A DNA stretch of 5,167 nucleotides from Chloroflexota bacterium (GTDB taxonomy: Bacteria; Chloroflexota; Dehalococcoidia; SM23-28-2; RBG-16-64-32). Positions 1 through 4,680 of the stretch are shown piece by piece (within the stretch, counting starts at the first letter, position 1; every line of letters starts with the position of its first letter). The stretch lies in contig VBEI01000098.1 of NCBI GenBank assembly GCA_005882715.1, forward strand, positions 1 through 5,167. The letters run 5' to 3'. The position numbers and the translations under genes were made by a program. Below the pieces are notes generated by a model that worked only from the letters and a program-made list of their open reading frames with translations, was not told the origin of the DNA and did not search any database.

Positions 1-47
1 CCGCGTCCAGCCGACGGGCCCGGCGTGTCACACTGGGGAGCGTTCAT
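1..47 (-). CDS. Possible 5' end of the next minus-strand gene (partial)
   Basis: An ATG at 47-45 opens a frame that stays free of stops to the window edge (MNAPQCDTPGPSAGR, 15 codons). It lies 34 nt after the stop of the DUF1385 gene on the same strand, where another gene would be expected; in related gene orders prfA or prmC often follows. The sequence is too short to identify, resembles no N-terminus I recognise, and has only a weak AGAAG upstream as ribosome binding site. A second frame starting near a GTG at 32-30 (VTRRARRLDA) is also open and could be the real one. Treat this as a placeholder. Confidence 0.2.
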   Translation of the reverse strand, partial: MNAPQCDTPGPSAGR

Positions 48-81
48 GCTTCTATCGAGAGCTTGACGTGCCGCAGTCGGA

Positions 82-1023
82 TTAATCCAGAGGCGGCGTA
101 GCCTCGGTGCTACCTTCCGCTTCCGCGGCGACTTTCGACGCCACGCGTTCCAGCACTCCTTCCCGGTACAACACTTCCTGGAGCGCGCTTATTGCGACCT
201 CGACCTGCGCGTCGTCAGGCTGTCGCGTCGTCAGAGATTGGAGCGCCAGGTTTGGCCACATCAGTACCCGTGTGACCGGGCTCGACTCAAAAGCGCCGCC
301 AACGCGGATAATTTCGTACGCTAGCGCCGCTATCAGCGGAATCAAGACGATGCGAGATAAGAGGCGAAGCCAGATGTCTGGATCGCCCACGAGCCCAAAC
401 ACGACGATACTGACAACAACAACCGTGAGCAGGAAGCTCGTTCCGCAGCGCACGTGCGCCGTCGAATAGCGCTGCGCCACCCGTGGCTCGAGAGGATCTC
501 CGTTTTCGAGCGCGTGGATGGTTTTGTGTTCGGCCCCGTGATAAGCGTAGATACGCCGGACGTCCGGCAGCAGTCCGATTGCCGCCATGTATCCAACTAC
601 GACACCGAGCCTGATCGCGCCCTCTATCAGGATGACAAGCCAATGGCTGTGCACCAGGCTCTCGAGCCAGTCCGCCAGAAGTAATGGTCCGGCAAAGAAG
701 ATCACGGCGATCAACGCCAGCGAGGCGAAGGCCGTAGCCCACAGGGCGCGTGAGTTGATCTCGTTGTCCTCCTGACCCATCGCCACGTTCGATGAGAACA
801 CGAGGCCTCGAATGCCGAGCGCGAGCGTCTCCCACATGACGATCACGCCCCTTACGAGTGGTAGCCGGCGCAACGGGCCCGTGTAAGCGCCACCCAGCGT
901 CTGCCCGCGCACGATGATCTTGCCGTTCGGCTTACGACACGCGATAGCCATGCTGCTGGGACCGCGGATCATCACGCCCTCGATGACCGCTTGGCCTCCG
1001 TAGTAGATCCGCCGTTCAGCCAT
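82..1023 (-). CDS. DUF1385 (YqhQ-family) multi-pass membrane protein
   Basis: A 313-residue protein of the DUF1385 family, whose biochemical role is not established. Family hallmarks are visible: the N-terminal GGQAVIEGVMIRG (residues 9-21), YHGAEHK (161-167), HVRCGTSF (190-197; the usual form has Pro where this has Val), and a C-terminal LTTRQPDDAQVEVA block (264-277). Hydrophobic segments at about 93-118, 128-152, 194-213 and 221-240 suggest four membrane spans, with the His/Glu and Arg-Cys motifs between them. The conserved His, Glu and Cys could bind a metal, but that is inference. The last 15 or so residues are low-complexity. The start is supported by the family N-terminus, although the upstream sequence (CCGGTGCGAA) has no clear Shine-Dalgarno. 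The gene follows rpmE after 69 nt containing a hairpin, so it may be the distal, weakly expressed gene of the ribosomal operon. This rpmE-DUF1385 order recurs in several phyla, often followed by prfA and prmC. Confidence 0.9.
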   Translation of the reverse strand: MAERRIYYGGQAVIEGVMIRGPSSMAIACRKPNGKIIVRGQTLGGAYTGPLRRLPLVRGVIVMWETLALGIRGLVFSSNVAMGQEDNEINSRALWATAFASLALIAVIFFAGPLLLADWLESLVHSHWLVILIEGAIRLGVVVGYMAAIGLLPDVRRIYAYHGAEHKTIHALENGDPLEPRVAQRYSTAHVRCGTSFLLTVVVVSIVVFGLVGDPDIWLRLLSRIVLIPLIAALAYEIIRVGGAFESSPVTRVLMWPNLALQSLTTRQPDDAQVEVAISALQEVLYREGVLERVASKVAAEAEGSTEATPPLD

Positions 1024-1043
1024 TTCGCACCGGTTTACAAGAA

Positions 1044-1069
1044 TCGGGCCGGAGATGGCCCCGGCCCGA
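1044..1069 (-). terminator. Hairpin between rpmE and the DUF1385 gene (terminator or attenuator)
   Basis: A perfect 9-bp inverted repeat, TCGGGCCGG (1044-1052) and CCGGCCCGA (1061-1069), encloses an 8-nt loop. On the minus-strand transcript the stem is followed by TTCTTGT, a short and imperfect U-rich run. It starts 23 nt after the rpmE stop. The GC-rich stem suits an intrinsic terminator, but the weak U tract suggests partial termination, which would reduce but not abolish DUF1385 expression. It could also stabilise the 3' end of the ribosomal protein mRNA. Confidence 0.5.
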
Positions 1070-1092
1070 AATCGTGACCTGTTCCTGCGTTC

Positions 1093-1296
1093 CTACTTCA
1101 TGCCGTAGCGGCGCTTGAAGCGCTCCACTCGGCCGGCAGTATCGACGATTCGATGCTCGCCGGTGAAGAACGGGTGGCAGTTGCTGCAGACCTCCACGCG
1201 CAGATCCGGTTTTGTGGCGCGCGTCTCCCACGTAGTGCCACAGGAAGCACAATGCACGGTGGCCTGCACGTACTCTGGATGAATTTTTGCCTTCAT
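1093..1296 (-). CDS. rpmE: 50S ribosomal protein bL31 (zinc-binding form)
   Basis: A 67-residue protein of typical length for bL31, which sits at the central protuberance of the large subunit and helps bridge to the 30S head. The start MKAKIHPEY and the central VEVCSNCHPFFTGE (residues 34-47) are diagnostic. Four cysteines at 16, 19, 37 and 40 form two CxxC pairs, so this is the zinc-ribbon (C+) type rather than the zinc-independent paralogue that replaces it under zinc limitation. The C-terminus ends in the usual basic RVERFKRRYG. The ATG lies 6 nt after the rpmA stop, and an AAGGA Shine-Dalgarno overlaps that stop codon, so the gene is probably translated from the shared mRNA with coupling to rpmA. 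C+ bL31 is a zinc reservoir in other bacteria; no Zur-like operator is evident just upstream. Confidence 0.97.
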   Translation of the reverse strand: MKAKIHPEYVQATVHCASCGTTWETRATKPDLRVEVCSNCHPFFTGEHRIVDTAGRVERFKRRYGMK

Positions 1297-1302
1297 TATT
1301 CC

Positions 1303-1563
1303 TTACTCGCTCGGGACGATACTAACTTTCTTTCGCCCCTCTTTATTATACGGCGCGAACTTCACCTTGCCTTCGGTGAGAGCGAAAATGGTGTAGTCGC
1401 GGCCCATCCCTACGTTTACACCAGGGTGCACGCGTGTGCCGCGCTGCCGCACGATGATAGTGCCGGCCACAACCAATTCTCCGTCGAAGCGCTTCACACC
1501 AAGTCGCTTGGATTGGGAATCGCGCCCGTTTTTCGCGCTACCGCCACTTTTCTTGTGTGCCAT
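1303..1563 (-). CDS. rpmA: 50S ribosomal protein bL27
   Basis: An 86-residue protein of normal length. bL27's N-terminal tail reaches into the peptidyl transferase centre and helps position tRNA substrates. The sequence opens with MAHKKSGGSAKNGRDSQSKR, then LGVKRFDG, GTIIVRQRGTRVHPGVNVGMGRDYTIFAL and a basic KVKFAPYNKEGRKKVSIVP end, all standard. It begins directly at the mature-type AHKK sequence, so the N-terminal extension cleaved by Prp in Firmicutes is absent; this argues against a Firmicutes origin. The ATG is 6 nt after the rplU stop, and its Shine-Dalgarno GGAGA (1578-1574) lies inside the last codons of rplU, about 10 nt from the start. The gene is therefore in one operon with rplU and rpmE. 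Confidence 0.98.
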   Translation of the reverse strand: MAHKKSGGSAKNGRDSQSKRLGVKRFDGELVVAGTIIVRQRGTRVHPGVNVGMGRDYTIFALTEGKVKFAPYNKEGRKKVSIVPSE

Positions 1564-1569
1564 GTCGGC

Positions 1570-2172
1570 CTATTCTCCACTCTCTCGTTTCTGAGGTCGA
1601 GGTCGCCTCGCGGGCTTCGCCTCAGTCCCCGCTGACGGCTCATCTGCCATCCCGGTCGATGGCTCCCCGGCCTTCCGGGTGCGGGCTGCGCGGCGCGGCC
1701 TTGCCGGGCCTTCTTCGATCGTTGCCGCGGTCACTGCCAGCGAGGGCGTCTCTTCCATAATCGGCGCATCCTCGGCCGCGGCTGGCTCGTCACTCTTCTC
1801 CGTCGTTGATCGCCGGCGGAGCCTGCGGACCGGCTTCTCCGCCTCCGCTGCCTGTTGCCCGCCGGTCAGAATTTGACGAACAGCCACCCGGGTGTATGCC
1901 TGACGGTGTCCCTTTCGCCGCCGGTAGCGGGTCTTGTTCTTATATTTGAAGACGAGTATCTTCGCGTCTCTGCCCTGTTCGATGACTTCTGCGACAACAC
2001 GCGCGCCTTCCACAAAAGGCGTTCCCAGCTGTACTTCGCCGGCGTCATCCACCAGCAACACATCACTGAACTCGACCATGGCTCCCGCTTCGGCGGTCAG
2101 CCTGTCAACGTCGAGGGCCTGATCGGTCTCAACGCGATATTGTCGGCCACCAGTTCTAATTACGGCGTAAAT
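1570..2172 (-). CDS. rplU: 50S ribosomal protein bL21 with long C-terminal tail; apparent ATT start
   Basis: bL21 binds 23S rRNA in the large subunit. The predicted protein is 200 residues against about 100-105 for the usual family member. Residues 2-15 (YAVIRTGGRQYRVE) are the conserved bL21 N-terminus, and residues 76-94 carry the C-terminal bL21 signature KNKTRYRRRKGHRQAYT. Residues 107-200 form an added low-complexity tail with alternating basic (113-121, 158-167, 186-196) and acidic (125-141, 177-184) blocks. The first codon of the conserved domain is ATT (2172-2170), 5 nt after the Shine-Dalgarno GGAGGA. No ATG, GTG or TTG is in frame between the upstream stop at 2232-2230 and codon 32. 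The ATG at codon 32 (2079) would remove the conserved N-terminus and is unlikely as the real start. The choices are initiation at ATT, as known for infC, or a base error at 2170. It is the first gene of rplU-rpmA-rpmE. Confidence 0.93.
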   Translation of the reverse strand: MYAVIRTGGRQYRVETDQALDVDRLTAEAGAMVEFSDVLLVDDAGEVQLGTPFVEGARVVAEVIEQGRDAKILVFKYKNKTRYRRRKGHRQAYTRVAVRQILTGGQQAAEAEKPVRRLRRRSTTEKSDEPAAAEDAPIMEETPSLAVTAATIEEGPARPRRAARTRKAGEPSTGMADEPSAGTEAKPARRPRPQKRESGE

Positions 2173-2177
2173 GGGAT

Positions 2178-2183
2178 TCCTCC
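2178..2183 (-). promoter_or_regulatory. Shine-Dalgarno of rplU that places the start at ATT
   Basis: GGAGGA is a near-perfect Shine-Dalgarno, separated by ATCCC (5 nt) from the ATT at 2172-2170. That is exactly where the Met of the conserved bL21 N-terminus belongs. Its first G is also the last base of an out-of-frame ATG (2185-2183) that opens a 9-codon reading frame. Confidence 0.75.
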
Positions 2184-2198
2184 ATGGCTGCGCGGTCG

Positions 2199-2220
2199 CC
2201 GGGCCGTGTAACAGGCCCAG
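2199..2220 (-). promoter_or_regulatory. Stem-loop in the rplU leader
   Basis: On the transcript, CUGGGCC (2220-2214) can pair with GGCCCGG (2205-2199): 7 bp with one U-G wobble and an 8-nt loop. If the promoter at 2227-2255 is used, this hairpin begins within a base or so of the 5' end, about 15 nt before the Shine-Dalgarno. It may stabilise the mRNA or be part of a ribosomal-protein leader; bL21 leaders that control the operon are known in Bacillus, but I see no match to that structure. It has no U tract, so it makes a poor terminator for ftsH. Confidence 0.4.
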
Positions 2221-2226
2221 AGTTCG

Positions 2227-2255
2227 ATTCTAGTCGCCGTAAACAGCTCTGTCCA
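2227..2255 (-). promoter_or_regulatory. Sigma-70-type promoter of rplU-rpmA-rpmE
   Basis: On the minus strand, TGGACA (2255-2250, 5 of 6 to TTGACA) is followed after exactly 17 bp by TAGAAT (2232-2227, 5 of 6 to TATAAT). The predicted transcription start is near 2220, giving a leader of about 48 nt before the rplU start. The -35 box lies only 13 nt after the ftsH stop, so the promoter fills the ftsH-rplU gap and would let the ribosomal genes be expressed apart from ftsH. Confidence 0.65.
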
Positions 2256-2268
2256 GCGAGCGGGGTGG

Positions 2269-4224
2269 TTAGCCGCTGCTTGGATTCTCGAGCCGGGACT
2301 GAGGCTCCCAGGCCAGACCGGGCTTCGGTTGGCTGACGCCCTTCTTCCGCTCCCCGCTCTCCTGAGGTGCCGTCGGCTCCTCAGGCTTCGGGCCAGGAGT
2401 TGAGTCTTCCGGGGTCTTGCCTGAGAGAAGTGCGGTCAACGGGTCTCCCTCGATGGTCTCTTCCTCGAGAAGCACGCCGACTATGGCGTTCAGGCGGTCG
2501 CGGTTATCGGTCAGCAGCTTCTTGGACGTCTGGTAAGCCTTATCGATGATCTGCCGGACCTCCTCGTCGATCTCCTCGGCGACCTTCTCGCTGTAGTTGC
2601 GTTGCTCCGAGATTTCCCGACCCAAGAAAACAAGCTCTTCCTTGCGGCCGAACGTGCGAGGGCCAAGTCGATCGCTCATCCCCCACTGCGTGACCATCTG
2701 ACGCGCAAGACGAGTCGCGTGCTCGAGGTCGTTCTGTGGGCCGGTCGTGCTCTCGCCGAATACAAGCTCCTCAGCGACGAGACCGCCCAGGCCCGCCGAA
2801 AGACGGTCTATGAGCTGGCTACGACTGTAGAAGTGGCGGTCTTCCTCGGGCAGAAAACGAGTGAAACCTCCGGCCATACCGCGCGCGATGATGCTGATCT
2901 TGTACGGCGGGTCGGCGTTCGGCAGGACGTGGCCAACCAGGGCGTGTCCAGCCTCATGGTAGGCGATAATCTCCTTCTCTTTTTGGCTAATAACGCGGCT
3001 CTTGCGCTCTGGCCCCGCGATCACCCGGTCCACCGCCTCATTGAACTCCGGCATCTGGATTTTCTTCTTACCGCGGCGCGCAGCGAGAATAGCGCCTTCA
3101 TTGATCAAGTTCGCCAAGTCCGCCCCTGAGAAGCCAGGCGTTTGCTTGGCCAGCACCTCCAGACTGACGTCCCCATCCAGTGGCTTGCCTTTTGCGTGTA
3201 CCTCGAGGATCGCCTTACGCCCGCGAATATCCGGCTGGTCGAGAACGACCTGTCGGTCGAAGCGTCCCGGGCGCAGAAGGGCTGGGTCAAGGATGTCCGG
3301 GCGGTTGGTCGCCGCCACGACTATGACGTTTGTATTCGTATCGAAGCCGTCCATCTCGACGAGGATCTGGTTTAGTGTCTGCTCGCGCTCGTCATGGCTG
3401 CCGCCGAGCCCGGCGCCACGGTGACGGCCGACCGCGTCGATCTCATCGATGAACACGATACACGGCGAGTTTCGCTTGGCCTGATCGAACAGATCCCGTA
3501 CACGCGAGGCGCCAACACCTACAAACATCTCCACGAATTCGGAGCCGCTGATCGAGAAGAACGGCACGCCCGCCTCGCCGGCGACCGCCTTGGCGAGAAG
3601 TGTCTTGCCTGTCCCTGGAGGCCCGACGAGGAGTACACCCTTCGGAATCCGGGCGCCGAGCGCCGCGAACTTCTCCGGGTACTTCAAGAACTCGACCACT
3701 TCCTTCAGCTCTTCCTTGGCTTCATCTACGCCCGCAACGTCGAGGAACGTCACGCTTGGGCGCGTACCGCTGAACATTCGGGCGCGGCTCTTGCCAAAGT
3801 TGAGGGCCTGATTGTTGGAGCCCTGGGCTTGCCTTAGGAAGAAGAAAACGATCGCCAGGATGATGATGATCGGCAGGAAGTTGATGAGCAGACCGAGGTA
3901 GTTGGTCCAGGGACTCGGGTCCTTGATCTCGTACTGGGGGAGGTCCGTAATGTTGGCGTCGACCAGGACCTTACGGAGCGTATCGCCCTTCTCTAGTTCT
4001 GTCTTGTATCCGTGTTCGGGGTCATCCGTAAGCTTGTAAGTAACATTCGTATCATCGACCTTGATGTCAGTGGCTTTATTGTCCTTCACCGCTTGGATGA
4101 ATTCAGGAAGCTCCTGCTTTACCCTTCCCGATCCGCCCCCCTGGAATACCGTGAAGACAATGGCAACTATTGCCACCAGAATCAGAAGGTAGATAAAGCT
4201 GTTCCGCAACCAGCGTCCGTACAT
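2269..4224 (-). CDS. ftsH: ATP-dependent zinc metalloprotease FtsH
   Basis: A membrane-anchored AAA+ protease that unfolds and degrades membrane and soluble proteins as a hexamer facing the cytoplasm. At 651 residues its length is normal. The order is: TM1 (about 9-28), a short extracytoplasmic domain (about 33-106), TM2 (about 109-130), then the AAA+ module. The module has Walker A GPPGTGKT (201-208), pore loop MFVGVG (233-238), Walker B IVFIDE (256-261) and the second region of homology ATNRPDILDPALLRPGRFDR (305-324) with arginine fingers at R318 and R321. The M41 peptidase domain has HEAGH (423-427) and the third zinc ligand D499 in NDLEHAT. The catalytic set is complete. In GLGGLVAEEL (478-487) a Leu replaces the Arg common in LGGRxAEE. 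Residues from about 602 form a proline- and charge-rich tail, typical of variable FtsH ends. The start is supported by AGGAAGG (4237-4231), 6 nt upstream. The gene is probably monocistronic from its own promoter. Confidence 0.98.
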   Translation of the reverse strand: MYGRWLRNSFIYLLILVAIVAIVFTVFQGGGSGRVKQELPEFIQAVKDNKATDIKVDDTNVTYKLTDDPEHGYKTELEKGDTLRKVLVDANITDLPQYEIKDPSPWTNYLGLLINFLPIIIILAIVFFFLRQAQGSNNQALNFGKSRARMFSGTRPSVTFLDVAGVDEAKEELKEVVEFLKYPEKFAALGARIPKGVLLVGPPGTGKTLLAKAVAGEAGVPFFSISGSEFVEMFVGVGASRVRDLFDQAKRNSPCIVFIDEIDAVGRHRGAGLGGSHDEREQTLNQILVEMDGFDTNTNVIVVAATNRPDILDPALLRPGRFDRQVVLDQPDIRGRKAILEVHAKGKPLDGDVSLEVLAKQTPGFSGADLANLINEGAILAARRGKKKIQMPEFNEAVDRVIAGPERKSRVISQKEKEIIAYHEAGHALVGHVLPNADPPYKISIIARGMAGGFTRFLPEEDRHFYSRSQLIDRLSAGLGGLVAEELVFGESTTGPQNDLEHATRLARQMVTQWGMSDRLGPRTFGRKEELVFLGREISEQRNYSEKVAEEIDEEVRQIIDKAYQTSKKLLTDNRDRLNAIVGVLLEEETIEGDPLTALLSGKTPEDSTPGPKPEEPTAPQESGERKKGVSQPKPGLAWEPQSRLENPSSG

Positions 4225-4248
4225 AAATACCCTTCCTGAGACGCGATT

Positions 4249-4269
4249 GGGCAGGCCTGAGGCCTACCC
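4249..4269 (-). promoter_or_regulatory. Stem-loop in the ftsH leader
   Basis: On the transcript GGGUAGGCC (4269-4261) pairs with GGCCUGCCC (4257-4249) around a 3-nt UCA loop, giving 9 bp with one U-G wobble. It begins about 6 nt after the predicted transcription start (near 4275) and ends 11 nt before the Shine-Dalgarno AGGAAGG. Such a 5' hairpin can protect mRNA from decay or tune translation; which applies here is unknown. It is not followed by U residues. Confidence 0.5.
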
Positions 4270-4281
4270 GTATCTGGCTCG

Positions 4282-4310
4282 ATTATAGCATACGAGGGCC
4301 GCCCTGCCCT
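4282..4310 (-). promoter_or_regulatory. Extended -10 promoter of ftsH
   Basis: The minus strand reads TGCTATAAT (4290-4282): a perfect TATAAT with the TGn extension. The hexamer 17 bp upstream (AGGGCA, 4310-4305) is a poor -35, which fits an extended -10 promoter. The predicted start is an A near 4275, leaving a leader of about 50 nt. An inverted repeat overlaps the spacer and -35 region. Confidence 0.7.
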
Positions 4311-4311
4311 C
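4294..4311. repeat. Inverted repeat in the ftsH promoter spacer
   Basis: GAGGGC (4294-4299) and GCCCTC (4306-4311) are perfect inverted copies separated by CGCCCT. The repeat covers most of the region between the -10 and -35 positions of the ftsH promoter. It could be a repressor or activator site, or a weak hairpin 46 nt after the tautomerase stop. It has no U tract on the minus strand. GC-rich sequence makes chance occurrence quite possible. Confidence 0.3.
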
Positions 4312-4357
4312 ATACTGAATGGGACGGGCTCGGGTGGCCGTGAGTTACAACCGGCGA

Positions 4358-4546
4358 TCAGGCTTCGTCTGAAGCAAGCACCCCGGCCTGGGCCCAATTG
4401 TCCTTCGCGATGTCTTCGAACACGACGATCGTAGCGTCCGCCGTCGTATGAGCGATGTTGACCATAGCGTCTGTCACGACCCGTGCCAGCTCCTTCTTCT
4501 GCGCGACGGTTCGTCCGGTCCACATTTCGATGCGAACAATGGGCAT
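4358..4546 (-). CDS. 4-oxalocrotonate tautomerase-family protein
   Basis: A protein of 62 codons; removal of Met leaves 61 residues, the size of classic 4-OT subunits, which form hexamers and act as proton-transfer catalysts through an N-terminal proline. The start MPIVRIEMWTGR gives Pro1 and Arg11 in the expected places, followed by a helix (about 13-32) and a strand with the family-like FEDIAKDNWAQAGVLASD (42-59). Aligned to Pseudomonas 4-OT, position 39 is Ile rather than the catalytic Arg39, and Phe50 is Trp. It is therefore unlikely to act on 4-oxalocrotonate in the classic way, and its substrate is unknown. Two ATG codons are adjacent (4549 and 4546). The second is chosen because it exposes Pro after Met removal and lies 5 nt from AGGAGG, against 2 nt for the first. 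No aromatic-degradation genes are nearby. It is divergent from rnhB and 133 nt upstream of ftsH. Confidence 0.88.
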   Translation of the reverse strand: MPIVRIEMWTGRTVAQKKELARVVTDAMVNIAHTTADATIVVFEDIAKDNWAQAGVLASDEA

Positions 4547-4551
4547 CATTC

Positions 4552-4557
4552 CCTCCT
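4552..4557 (-). promoter_or_regulatory. Shine-Dalgarno favouring the second ATG of the tautomerase
   Basis: AGGAGG is a full consensus site. It is 5 nt from the ATG at 4546 but only 2 nt from the ATG at 4549. This supports the start that yields an N-terminal proline. Confidence 0.75.
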
Positions 4558-4581
4558 GTACCTGCCTTCCCGGTTGAGCAC

Positions 4582-4610
4582 ACGTTATGCCGGGGCGAAT
4601 TGCCCGTCAA
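4582..4610 (-). promoter_or_regulatory. Candidate promoter of the tautomerase gene
   Basis: On the minus strand TTGACG (4610-4605, 5 of 6) is followed after 17 bp by TAACGT (4587-4582, matching the T, A and final T of TATAAT). The predicted transcription start is near 4575, about 28 nt before the start codon. The spacer contains a short inverted repeat, GGGC-GAATT-GCCC (4593-4605). The weak -10 keeps confidence low. Confidence 0.4.
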
Positions 4611-4639
4611 GGCAGCAAATGATAATCAGCTTAGCTCTA

Positions 4640-4668
4640 TTGACTCCACCGGATCTCGCGCCTAGCAT
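4640..4668 (+). promoter_or_regulatory. Candidate promoter of rnhB
   Basis: TTGACT (4640-4645, 5 of 6) is followed after exactly 17 bp by TAGCAT (4663-4668, 4 of 6). If used, transcription would begin around 4675, leaving only about 6 nt before the rnhB ATG, so the mRNA would be nearly leaderless and the GAGGT at 4669-4673 would not be in the message. An alternative -10, GATAAT (4621-4626), would give a leader of about 48 nt but has a poorly spaced -35 (TTGCCC, 4600-4605). I cannot decide between them. Confidence 0.35.
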
Positions 4669-4680
4669 GAGGTCAACGCC

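Noticed and set aside
1153..1635. A 160-residue plus-strand reading frame across rpmE, rpmA and the end of rplU
   Set aside because: It is antisense to three certain ribosomal protein genes, has no recognisable domain and crosses gene borders.
1570..2079. rplU starting at the ATG at 2079 (169 residues)
   Set aside because: It would drop the first 31 residues, including the conserved YAVIRTGGRQYRVE, although these are encoded in frame directly upstream with a good Shine-Dalgarno before them.
2602..3129. A 175-residue plus-strand reading frame inside ftsH, with others nearby at 3394-3837 and 3002-3424
   Set aside because: They lie opposite the well-conserved ftsH coding sequence, resemble no family, and arise from GC-biased codon use on the other strand.
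4619..4632. TGATAATCA (4620-4628) as a Fur-like operator
   Set aside because: Only a short half-site-like palindrome is present, not the 19-bp Fur box, and neither neighbouring gene has an obvious link to iron.
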